A stretch of DNA of 58,244 bases, taken from contig CALBJW010000166.1 of NCBI GenBank assembly GCA_937893145.1, positions 1-58,244 on the forward strand. The letters run 5' to 3'. The notes under the pieces were generated by a model. It did no database searches and was not told where the DNA came from. It saw only the letters and a list, made by a program, of their open reading frames with translations. This document shows, piece after piece, positions 41,675 through 50,700 of this stretch (positions are counted from its first letter, which is position 1; each line of letters opens with the position of its first letter). A program made the translations under genes and the position numbers. This stretch comes from an uncultured Prevotellaceae bacterium (GTDB lineage Bacteria > Bacteroidota > Bacteroidia > Bacteroidales > Bacteroidaceae).

Positions 41675-42090
41675 GTTACGAAAAAGTTATCGAAAGAAGA
41701 GAAATGATGACTTTCCCGTAGAAATTAAACAGCATTCATTGGCACTAAATAATACTATAGAAAGCCCTGTAAACACCATAAATACAGTGTTCCGAATTAG
41801 TTATCGAATAGATAAATCGTTTAAAATACGCATGTTACGGATTAGTTATCTAATTGAATTTAAAAGAATTGCAGCAAAGTTACGTAATGGTTATCGAGAC
41901 TATAGTTACGTTTTAGTTATCATTGGTTACGAATTAGTTATTTGAAACTTCCGATTTAGTTATCAACACAAAATGACGAACTATAAAATTACGGATTGGT
42001 TACCCTAAGTTACAAATTAGTTATTGAAAGCTTACGGATTAGTTACCTAAATGTTACGTTCTGGTTACTAATAGTTACGAATTAGTTATA
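41675..42090 (+). repeat. Iteron array: twelve 17-bp repeats, consensus GTTACGAATTAGTTATC
   Basis: Copies start at 41675, 41789, 41834, 41879, 41905, 41926, 41948, 41988, 42009, 42031, 42053 and 42074. Spacings are 114, 45, 45, 26, 21, 22, 40, 21, 22, 22 and 21 bp, mostly near multiples of two helical turns, so initiator molecules would line up on one face. All are in one orientation. Variable positions are mainly the central AATTA. This is the hallmark of an iteron-controlled origin for a Rep_3-type initiator, which is encoded 554 bp downstream. Confidence 0.92.
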
Positions 42091-42382
42091 AAAAGAAGAA
42101 TTAATATTTTGAATAATAATACGTTAACCCATTTACTATATTATAATCTGATTATTAATTATAAGAATTTAAAAAGATTCGATCAGTTTTTTTCTTTTAT
42201 TTCTAAACGTATTCGTCTTTTTCTACAATTATTCCTCCTCCTAAGATATACAAAAGCGTAAATCGTACCAGATATGCTCTTGAAAGCGTTTAAAATAGGA
42301 GCGTGAGCATCGTTCCTGCGCAATAAAATCATCTTTTACTTTTCTACAAAAAATAAGATAAAATGATTTGAATTTTATGGCC
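42091..42382. other. AT-rich candidate unwinding region of the origin
   Basis: Gene-free. 42095-42180 is almost pure A/T, with runs such as TTAATATTTTGAATAATAAT, next to the last iteron, as expected for a DNA unwinding element. No consensus DnaA box was noticed. Further on are C/T-rich stretches at 42185-42240. Confidence 0.5.
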
Positions 42383-42466
42383 GATAACTTTTTGGTAACA
42401 CTTTTTTTGCATCTTAACTTAAAATAGTTCGTGAAATATTTTAAAAAGTGTTACAAAAAAGTTACC
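42383..42466. promoter_or_regulatory. rep operator: inverted iteron pair over the promoter
   Basis: GATAACTTTTTGGTAAC (42383-42399, reverse) and GTTACAAAAAAGTTACC (42450-42466, forward) are iteron-like. With flanks they form a 22-bp inverted repeat with one mismatch (42385-42406 and 42443-42464). The right copy overlaps the -7 box at 42463-42470. This is the classical arrangement for a Rep dimer repressing its own gene. Confidence 0.75.
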
Positions 42467-42470
42467 TTTG
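42463..42470 (+). promoter_or_regulatory. -7 box of the rep gene
   Basis: TACCTTTG (followed by C), 173 bp before the ATG at 42644, leaving a leader of about 165 nt with no obvious frame. Confidence 0.6.
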
Positions 42471-42643
42471 CATCGTCTTAATGAAAAGAGACAAAGAAAT
42501 GTGTTTTTCGAGTCATGTTTTCATTAGCAAACAAAGAAGAAGTTTTGTTTTCGCAGATGTTATTTATGACAGTACGGGTTAACAAAACGTAGTTGTTAGA
42601 ATGATTCGATAAACTACATTTATATTTACACCTTATTATATAT

Positions 42644-44218
42644 ATGGCAAAAAAAACGTCCGACAGTAAGATTGATAAAATTATCTCGAAGAATCTTCCT
42701 TCTGAGCGCCAGCATTACACACGCCAGCCAATTTCTCTGACATTCCTGAAGGGAGATCTCTCCTTGAGTCAGGTGAATGCTCTTGTGGAAGTGGTGGACA
42801 GTGTGCAGGATAAGATTAATGCAGTTCTTCAGAAGGGCAAGGATGCTTCTGGTCATTATAGCGATTTGTTCAGTCAGCAGGACGCAGGACCTGATGGACG
42901 TGTCAATATCGACATTAAGTTGTCGGCTCTTGGTGTTGCCCCTTCCCACTATGGTGAGGTGGCAGAAGCCGTGCTCAAGCTTCAGGACATTAAGTTTGCA
43001 AGAGAGGTGAAGATAGACGGAAAGGACTATTGGGAATCGGTGGTTCTCTTTCCTAACATCTCGATACCTGCCTATGCTTGTAAGGGATATGACCATGTAG
43101 ATAAGGATGGAAATGTAATTAATGGAAAGCGTTTTCAGGGTTTCATTCGATTCAAGTTTAATCTTGATGATGCCAACGCACTCTTTTCACTTAACAGATA
43201 CACCCAGTTCTTGAAGACTGTAACAGGACGTTGCCGCTCTCAGTTTACAAGTCGAATGTATCTTTATATTTCCTCGAACAAGAAATTCGGAAAGTGGAAC
43301 ATCACCTACAAGGAACTTCGCAGACTCTTCGGTGCTACCAAATTCGTGAAGCGTGAGGGTGGTCGATTCGTTGACAGAGACATTCAGCAGCGTTACATTG
43401 ATGGACTTGTTGAGATAGAAGAAGAGGATAAGGGCGGAGCATGGGTACGAGTAAAGTATCCAGGATATGGCCAGTTCAAGCAGAAGATTCTCAAGGTTGC
43501 AGAGACCGAATTGAAGAAGATGGCTGATGAAGGAGTTGTTGACTGCTACTTCACATACGATGAAATCCTTCCAAAAGGTGTGAAGCGAGGAACGCCAGAA
43601 GCATTCGTCTTCCACATTCATGTCACTCCAATGAACGCTCAGATTGTTGAGGAGGTAGAGCAAATCAAGACATTCTCGGAGATAGAGAAGAAGCTTATCC
43701 ACGTTCTTGACATCAAGGCAAGTGATGCTCGCACAATCATGCAGAGGATTGATGAGGGCAATCAGCAGGCTGTGGAGAAGAAGATTGAAGATATTCACAA
43801 TGTTCTCCTCCGCAAGGACAAGGAAATAAAGAACACAGGACTCTATTCCTTCAAGGCTCTGATGTCATTCCTCGACGACCTTACCCCTGTAATGGAAGAG
43901 GTAGAGGATGAATCCTTGAATATATCAACCGTTGCTCGTGAGTCAGAAACACAGGCAAAGACATACGAAGACTACTCGAATGTAAGTTTCAATGACCCTC
44001 GTTTTGCGGAAGACCTTGCCGTGAAGTTCGGAAACAAAGACTTCCGTATGTACCTTATGCAGGTCACTATCCATGCATACAAGGATGGCATTCTCATTCT
44101 TCGTGTCCCACATCAGGAGGTGTGCGACTACATAAATGACAATATTCTTCTTGATCTCATGGCACTTCTTTCCACAAAAGTCGGTCCAGTCAATGCTGTT
44201 CAGTACCTGATAGGGTAG
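42644..44218 (+). CDS. Rep_3-family replication initiator with DnaA domain I-like C-terminus
   Basis: This 524-aa initiator contains the two winged-helix domains of the Rep_3 (RepB/RepE) family at residues about 25-330 (RQPISLTFLKGDLSLSQVNALVEVVDSV, then SLNRYTQFLKTVTGRCRSQFTSRMYLYI and WNITYKELRRLFGATK). It binds iterons and opens the origin. A linker of ~110 residues follows. Residues 451-524 show the order of hydrophobics of DnaA domain I: F..YL..V, then DGILILRVPHQEVCDYINDN, then LMALLSTKVG and Y. In DnaA that domain binds helicase and partner proteins. It is about 200 residues longer than ordinary plasmid Rep_3 proteins. Immediately downstream of its own iterons and an autoregulatory operator. 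Confidence 0.9.
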   Translation: MAKKTSDSKIDKIISKNLPSERQHYTRQPISLTFLKGDLSLSQVNALVEVVDSVQDKINAVLQKGKDASGHYSDLFSQQDAGPDGRVNIDIKLSALGVAPSHYGEVAEAVLKLQDIKFAREVKIDGKDYWESVVLFPNISIPAYACKGYDHVDKDGNVINGKRFQGFIRFKFNLDDANALFSLNRYTQFLKTVTGRCRSQFTSRMYLYISSNKKFGKWNITYKELRRLFGATKFVKREGGRFVDRDIQQRYIDGLVEIEEEDKGGAWVRVKYPGYGQFKQKILKVAETELKKMADEGVVDCYFTYDEILPKGVKRGTPEAFVFHIHVTPMNAQIVEEVEQIKTFSEIEKKLIHVLDIKASDARTIMQRIDEGNQQAVEKKIEDIHNVLLRKDKEIKNTGLYSFKALMSFLDDLTPVMEEVEDESLNISTVARESETQAKTYEDYSNVSFNDPRFAEDLAVKFGNKDFRMYLMQVTIHAYKDGILILRVPHQEVCDYINDNILLDLMALLSTKVGPVNAVQYLIG

Positions 44219-44277
44219 GGGGCTTACGGAAGAATCACTATATTATATATATAAATAATGTGTAAAGAAAAGGTTTT

Positions 44278-45399
44278 ATGATTAAGTTTCTCGATTTGCA
44301 GAAAGTCAATTCTCGTTATGCAGAAGAGATGAAGGCAGCAGCTTCGCGTGTTATAGATAGCGGCTGGTATCTGTGTGGAAAGGAAGTGGAGTCATTCGAA
44401 ACCGAATATGCAGAGTACATTGGCACCCAGTATTGTGTGGCTTGTGGAAACGGACTTGATGCTTTGACCTTAATGTTGAAGGCTTACATTGAGTTGGGAA
44501 AGCTGCAGCGAGGAGATGAAATCCTCGTTCCTGCAAACACATTTCTTGCTACCATCCTTGCAATAACAGAAAACGATCTTGTTCCAATTCTTGTAGAGCC
44601 AAATCCCGGTACTCTTCAGATTGATGATACTCTCATTGAGAAGGCGATAACCGTTCGCACAAAAGCGGTGCTTCTTGTCCATCTCTACGGAGCATGTTCT
44701 TATACGGAAAAGATAGCAGAACTCTGCAAAAATAATGACCTTTTAATTCTTGAGGATAATGCTCAGGCACATGGCTGCACATTCCTTTCTACTCAAAATG
44801 GGGTAGTGAACCACAGCAAAACAGGTTCTTTAGGCAATGCTGCGGCACATAGTTTCTATCCAGGAAAGAATTTTGGGGCTCTTGGCGATGCTGGAGCAGT
44901 CACAACTAACGACAAAAACCTTGCAGAAACCATACGTTCACTTGGCAATTACGGCTTCTCGCGGAAATATTATGCCGACTACATTGGCAGAAATTCCAGA
45001 ATGGACGAGATGCAAGCCGCTATGCTTCGAGTAAAACTTCATCACCTTGATGAAGACAACAACCACCGAAAGCAGATTGCAAACTACTATTTCGACCATA
45101 TCACAAATCCAATCATCCGAGTTCCAAAGGTAGAGTCCGTGTTTCACATCTTTACAATTTTCTGTGAACATAGAAACGAACTTCAACAATACCTGAACAA
45201 CAAAGGCATTCATACCCTCATACATTATCCAGTTCCGCCTCACAAGCAGAAGTGCTATCCGCACCTCAATGCCCTTCACCTTCCGATAACAGAACGACTG
45301 GCAGCCGAAGAGCTGTCACTCCCCATCTCGCCAGTCATGACTATCGCCGAGGCGAAGGAGGTTGTTGATGCCTTGAATGCATTCCATATAAACGAATGA
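44278..45399 (+). CDS. DegT/DnrJ/EryC1/StrS sugar aminotransferase
   Basis: This 373-aa PLP enzyme shows the family's ACGNGLDALTLMLKAY, PANTFLAT, LYGACSYTEK and LILEDNAQAHG regions and the PLP-binding Lys in SFYPGKNFGALGDAGAV. It resembles FdtB/QdtB-type enzymes that aminate dTDP-3-keto-6-deoxyhexoses for surface polysaccharides. It stands without other sugar-nucleotide genes and follows the rep gene by 59 bp, which include a CTTACGGAAGAATCAC fragment similar to the dispersed 22-bp repeats. It may share the rep transcript. Ends 68 bp before the lipoprotein gene. Confidence 0.9.
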   Translation: MIKFLDLQKVNSRYAEEMKAAASRVIDSGWYLCGKEVESFETEYAEYIGTQYCVACGNGLDALTLMLKAYIELGKLQRGDEILVPANTFLATILAITENDLVPILVEPNPGTLQIDDTLIEKAITVRTKAVLLVHLYGACSYTEKIAELCKNNDLLILEDNAQAHGCTFLSTQNGVVNHSKTGSLGNAAAHSFYPGKNFGALGDAGAVTTNDKNLAETIRSLGNYGFSRKYYADYIGRNSRMDEMQAAMLRVKLHHLDEDNNHRKQIANYYFDHITNPIIRVPKVESVFHIFTIFCEHRNELQQYLNNKGIHTLIHYPVPPHKQKCYPHLNALHLPITERLAAEELSLPISPVMTIAEAKEVVDALNAFHINE

Positions 45400-45467
45400 T
45401 TCTTCAACACGAACAAAAGGGAACTCCACATTACCTAATAATAAATCTCTTCACACCTAACATAGTA

Positions 45468-46850
45468 ATGAAAACAACTCGCTTTCTGATTTTCTTCCTC
45501 CTCTGCATGTCACTTTTCTCCTCATGTGAAAAGTTGGAAATGCCAGCACTCGAGACAGAAAACAATTCTTCCGAATTATGTAAGGTTGCAATCCGAACAC
45601 GAAGCACAACCGAAGACATACAATATCCCATCAGAATATACGCATTTGATTCAAATGGAAAGTGTGCATCTCAACAGACATTAGAGTCGGAATCCTCAAC
45701 ACTCTCCCTTTCCCTCCCCGCAGGAAACTACCACATCGTTGCCGTTAGTGGTGATAAGGGATACAGTTTCCCATCATCCCCATCACCTACATCTCTCGTT
45801 AAGATGGCAGACGAAAACAACTGTTCTTCCGTACCGCTCCAGATGGGCGAGGCGGACATCAATGTGGAGTCGGGCAATCAAACCGTGAACATCATCCTCT
45901 CGTACAAGGTTTCCACCCTCAACCTTGAACTGAAAAATATCCCCTCATCAGTACAGCGTGTCAGCGTACTCGTGTCTCAGCAATACAATGCAGTGAACTT
46001 GAAAGGCGAGTATGTCGAGGGAATGAAAACAAAGGTCGAGCTCCAGAAGTCGGGAACGGTATGGAAGAGTGACAAAGTCTATGTCTTCCCTGGTTCCAAT
46101 TCGCAGACAGTTTTCAGCATAGCCATGACTGATGAGAACGGCACGACAACCTACGGCTATACCTACCCATCACCTCTTTCCGTTGCTCGTCCCTATAACT
46201 TTTTCGGAACATTTTCTTCCGACATGATAAACCTCACAGGCACCATCACCTCAGAAGGGTGGGGCGCTCCTGTCGATCTCAACTTCACCTTTGGTTCAGG
46301 AACAACGGACAGCAATCCTTCAAAAGAGGAAGAACCAGGAGGAACAGAATCAGTAACCAACTTCCCAATGCCCGGAACCCTCTGGAACGGACACCTTGTT
46401 GCATACGTCTGTCTTGCTGATGGTTCGGGCATGGTACTCAATCCTCTCGACTATTCCTACGTACAGTCTGCAAAAGTCATTCTTCTCTCTCTTGACGAAT
46501 GGACAGGAGTATCTTCCTTCTTTAGCGAAAACAGCAGCGAAGCAAACACGTTGTGTTCCCACTATACTGAAAACGGTTTGGGCGAATGGAGCATCCCTCT
46601 AAGTTCTGAAGCCAAGAACCTTCAGGAACTGTATAACGAAGCCTCTCTCGAAGAACTGAACAAAACGATTACCAGTGCTGGAGGCAAACCTATACAGTCG
46701 TTGAACGAAAGGGGCGAATACATACGCTACCTATGTGAAGATGCCTCCTACACCTTTGCATGGAAACCGAGTGGTGGAACTTCAAAGGCAGGTACCAAGA
46801 CCTTGTACTCCCTTCGACTTGTGAAGAGAATAACTATAAATAAAGAATAG
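45468..46850 (+). CDS. FimB/Mfa2-like fimbrillin-family lipoprotein
   Basis: This 460-aa protein starts at 45468, giving MKTTRFLIFFLLCMSLFSSC, a lipoprotein signal with lipobox Cys. The longer frame from 45396 would bury it. Residues about 30-280 form two transthyretin-like beta-sandwiches typical of Bacteroidales fimbrial anchor/assembly proteins (VAIRTRSTTEDIQYPIRIYA, LSLSLPAGNYHIVAVSGDKGY, FGTFSSDMINLTG). The C-terminal ~150 residues (YVCLADGSGMVLNP.., YTENGLGEWSIPLSSEAKNL) are a separate domain of the DUF4906/tip-like kind, possibly ligand binding. It probably sits on the cell surface. No fimbrillin operon is near, so its partners are elsewhere. Confidence 0.75.
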   Translation: MKTTRFLIFFLLCMSLFSSCEKLEMPALETENNSSELCKVAIRTRSTTEDIQYPIRIYAFDSNGKCASQQTLESESSTLSLSLPAGNYHIVAVSGDKGYSFPSSPSPTSLVKMADENNCSSVPLQMGEADINVESGNQTVNIILSYKVSTLNLELKNIPSSVQRVSVLVSQQYNAVNLKGEYVEGMKTKVELQKSGTVWKSDKVYVFPGSNSQTVFSIAMTDENGTTTYGYTYPSPLSVARPYNFFGTFSSDMINLTGTITSEGWGAPVDLNFTFGSGTTDSNPSKEEEPGGTESVTNFPMPGTLWNGHLVAYVCLADGSGMVLNPLDYSYVQSAKVILLSLDEWTGVSSFFSENSSEANTLCSHYTENGLGEWSIPLSSEAKNLQELYNEASLEELNKTITSAGGKPIQSLNERGEYIRYLCEDASYTFAWKPSGGTSKAGTKTLYSLRLVKRITINKE

Positions 46851-46861
46851 CAAAGAAAACA

Positions 46862-46877
46862 AATTGTTTTTACAATT
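46862..46877. repeat. 16-bp palindrome AATTGTTTTTACAATT, copy 2
   Basis: Identical to 40890-40905; 12 bp before the radC start. Confidence 0.45.
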
Positions 46878-46889
46878 ATTTGTTAACTG

Positions 46890-47603
46890 ATGAAAGAAAA
46901 AGATATAGAGTACTTCTCGATAAAGGAGTGGGCAGAAGAAGACCGACCTCGCGAGAAGATGATGGCAAAGGGAGCGCAAGCACTGACAAAGGCAGAACTC
47001 CTTGCAATCATCATCGGTTCGGGAACAACGAAGAAGTCAGCCGTAGAGTTGATGTCCGAGATAATGGAGGACTGTGACGGTCGCCTTTCCACCTTGAGCA
47101 AGATGTCGCTCAATGCCCTTACCCGTTACGATGGAATAGGTCCAGCCAAGGCGCTCAGCATCATGGCAGCCGCCGAGATGGGTCGTCGCAGAGCAGAGGA
47201 GTCGGCAGACGACATGACTCGCATCGAAAGTGGTGTGGAGGTGATGCGATACATGCGACCAAAGGTTCAGAACCTCAACCACGAAGAGGCGTGGGCATTG
47301 CTCATGAACAACAATGCGAGACTCATCCGCTGCGTACACCTTTCCTCTGGAGGCATAACCGAAACCTCCGTTGATGTACGCCTTCTTCTTAAGGAAGCCA
47401 TCCTCAGCGATGCCACCTGCTTCGTCCTTGTCCACAACCATCCGAGTGGCAAGCTCCAGCCAAGCAGTGCCGACCGCGACCTCACCGCCCATGTGCAGAA
47501 GGCAGGCCGAACCGTCAACATCCGCATGCTTGACCATGTCATCGTCACCGATTCCTCTGACGACAACCGCTACTTCAGCTTTGCCGAAAGCGGATACTTG
47601 TAG
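46890..47603 (+). CDS. radC: RadC family JAB-domain protein
   Basis: This 237-aa protein has an N-terminal helix-hairpin-helix (LSKMSLNALTRYDGIGPAKALSIMAAAEMG) and a C-terminal MPN/JAB domain with the metal motif VLVHNHPSGKLQPSSADRDLT (HxHx..D). Despite its name the family is not a proven repair protein; it is a JAMM-like hydrolase often found near mobile DNA. Usual length. Its stop is 32 bp before the first copy of the 41-bp dispersed repeat. Confidence 0.93.
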   Translation: MKEKDIEYFSIKEWAEEDRPREKMMAKGAQALTKAELLAIIIGSGTTKKSAVELMSEIMEDCDGRLSTLSKMSLNALTRYDGIGPAKALSIMAAAEMGRRRAEESADDMTRIESGVEVMRYMRPKVQNLNHEEAWALLMNNNARLIRCVHLSSGGITETSVDVRLLLKEAILSDATCFVLVHNHPSGKLQPSSADRDLTAHVQKAGRTVNIRMLDHVIVTDSSDDNRYFSFAESGYL

Positions 47604-47635
47604 CAGTGCCGACCACACCAAATCGTTGTGCCAAG

Positions 47636-47676
47636 AAAATCCTCGAAATTTTTGTTTTTATCATACACTACATACA
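47636..47676 (+). repeat. 41-bp dispersed repeat, copy 1
   Basis: Begins AAAATCCTCGAAATTTTTG and ends CATACACTACATACA. Identical to 54855-54895 in direct orientation and to 34 bp at 56979-57012 in inverse orientation. Lies at the 3' side of the leftward helicase operon. Confidence 0.85.
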
Positions 47677-47708
47677 CGCGAAGCTTAGGTAAGAGAATTT
47701 TCTTTTGA

Positions 47709-50700
47709 CTATTGTTGGTTAAAGGAATCTGTTTCTATGAATCTCTTTAATATTAAATCTACCAGTACAACTGCATGTTCTTTTTCGTCTTTTGGGGTAT
47801 CTTTTGGCTTCCAAGCAACTATGAAGCGGATGGATGCGGATGACACATGATAACCTTTTCCCGACCAGATGAGGAGTTCGGATTGCATCTTCTGGGAAAG
47901 TTGGGCAATAGAGAGGTTGCTCTTTGGGTCGTAAAGATAGTTATTGTCGAAGCGTAGTTTATTACCTGCTCTAAGGGAGAGAATTTGCTGTTTGCGAGTC
48001 TTGAAGAATCCGAGATTTACATCTTTATGCGAGAGCTGCAAAACGATTTCGTCTGGCATTTCGTATAGATGTTGGTCAACAACCTTTCTATCCGCAGGCA
48101 AGCTGTCGAACATTGAACTTGTAGTGTGGATGAACAACTGTTTTTTTGCTCGGGTAATGCCTACATAGTATCGCCTACGTACTTCATCGGTAATATGGTA
48201 TTGTTCCGTAAGTAACATGTAAACATCATCAAATTCTCGTCCTTTTGACTTATGAATTGTTGATACCACAACATCTGCATCCGAGAGGTCACAAAAGTCT
48301 TCCACAGAAGATTCAAAAACGAACTCTTTGAAGTCTGTCAAGTATTTTGCCTTGTTCGTCTCTTCAAACAATTCAATGCAACGCTTTAGGTAATACAAAC
48401 TTTCGGATGAAGAGTATGTAGCAAAAGTCTTGTTTTTTGCTTCTTCCCACACTTCATCTGCAATGAGTGGTGTCTTTGTCTTTGCATCAATGTGTTTCAA
48501 AAACATACGTACCTCTGCCATGTTCCAAAAACGAAAGCCGTCCATACTCTGTATCAATTTGCTTTGCAAACCATGTTTGCGTAAGAGTGCCACAAGAATG
48601 ACTGCTTCCTCGTTAGTTTGCGTGAGCACACATGATGTGCCGTTATTTCGGTTAGCAATCAGTTCGCGTACAAGCGGTTCGTACATGCATGAAGAAGTAT
48701 GATGTGTTATGCTAACGCATCCTTCCTCCGTGCTCATGGACTCAATAGGTGTACTTTTCATTCGTCCACGAATACACTTGACGAAGGCGTTAGCAAAGCT
48801 TACAACATGTTTGCTGCTACGGTAGTTTTCTGTCATCTCAACAAAGCATCCCTCCGACTCTTTCAGTAGTTGAGCCATAAAGCGAGAGTTGGAGCCACGG
48901 AATTCAAAGACATTTTGGTCATCATCTCCAACAGCTATCACACGCATCTCCTCATTGGCACTCATCAGGGCATGAACCAAAGCATACTCCTCCTCGCTCA
49001 TATCCTGAGCCTCGTCAATCACCAGTACAGTTTTTGCAATGCGATTTGGTTCCACCTCTCCGTCGTTAATCATCTGAGCAGCTCGGCCCACCACATTCTT
49101 TGCATCGTCCAGATTACCGATTCGTCCAAGGAGGTCGAAACAATAAGAATGGAATGTCTTAATCTCCACAAAGTGAGCTGCATTACCAATAATATCCAAC
49201 AGTCGTTGCTTGAACTCGATGGCTGCAGCACGCGAGAATGTGAGCATCAGCAACTGCTCGTGCTTCACATCCTCAAGCAGTAAGAGTGAGGCTAACTTAT
49301 GCACCAGAACTCGTGTCTTGCCACTACCCGGACCTGCGGCAACAACGATGCAGCGCGACTCTTTGTCGTCGATAATCTCCTTCTGTTTCTGTGACAAAGC
49401 CCCAAAGAGTTGTTGGTATTTGTTGGGTGTAACATTTAGTTCAATCTCCTGCACACGGTTCCCTTTGAAATACTTTGCCACGAAACGCTTATAGTCCATC
49501 TGGAAATAATCCTGAACATACTGAAGTGCAGCATCATAGTCACGCACCATCAAGTTAGCATATTCACCAACGATGTGCACCTGCTGAATCTTCTGTCTAT
49601 AGAACTCATTCAGCATACGGTAGTCATCCTGTTTGTAGCGCATGCGATTTTCCTTGATGCGGCGGATGTCCATAGCATTATATAGTACAAGGAAACCGCC
49701 CTCCAGCTTCAAAGCGCCAATCTTAGATAGATAAAGCAAAGACTCTTCCACATCTTCCAGTTGAATATCTTGCAATACACCGAAAATACCTTGCCCTTGT
49801 GCTTTTAAATCTTTGAGGAGTTCAACCACGGAGAACTGCACACCTTTCTTTTGTGCTTCTTCACCAGTGGAATCCTGAGTCTGTCTATAAAGCCATTCCA
49901 CGGCAAATTGACAAATCTCCAGTCGCTTCTCAAAGCGTTTTAAGGTGGCTTCCATATTTGCATGACGCATCAACTCAAGGTTGTGAGCGGCATCTTCCTT
50001 CTTGCGTGTATAGCCTTTTACCGAAAGGAAATGGAGCAAAGTGCGGATGTCCTTTTCTGTTGATGTAGTAATACCGTCATTCTGGGCATTGTCGTTCAAC
50101 AGTTTGCATGAGATTCGGAGCGCATCATCTGGGATTTTATTTAGGATATAACGCTCTAATTTTGAAAAGCGTTCCAGTAGTCGTTTCGACTTATTCTCCG
50201 ATAAATCAGAGTCATTTAGGTACGCAGAAATATCCTTAGTATCGGCAAGTATGCCTTCCTGGCGCATACGCTCTACTGCAGATACCACTTCGCTCTTACT
50301 CAATCCCAAGATATCTGCTAAATAATCTACACGCGACTCAGCTTCAGCATCTTGCGCCTTAGCTATGTATTTTTGTGAAATTAAAGACTTGATAATGCGC
50401 ACAGCCTTCTCCACCTCTTCATTTTCAAAAAGCATAGACTCAGTGATACGCTTGCGCGCTTCGTCTATATTCTTTACTGTGATACCAGTTGCATAAACAT
50501 GAGGTACATTATTGCCTCGTTCTATATATCCAGCCTGTTCGAGGGCAGCAAGAGCTGTCCGCACACGAGTTTCAATGTCTGAAACAGAATCATCCCATCC
50601 TGCTTTTCTCGCTATCTCAAGAGCCGAACAACATGCTCGCTCCCTTTGTTTAGTCATTTCTTTTACAGCTTTCCACACTTGCTGAATCTCGCTGATACTC

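Noticed and set aside
41673..41945. 90-aa open frame across the iterons
   Set aside because: Its repetitive (RISYR, RISYL, RNGYR) sequence is the direct reading of the iterons, and it has no start signal.
45396..45467. 24-residue N-terminal extension of the fimbrillin-like lipoprotein
   Set aside because: It would bury the lipoprotein signal; the ATG at 45468 places the lipobox Cys at residue 20.
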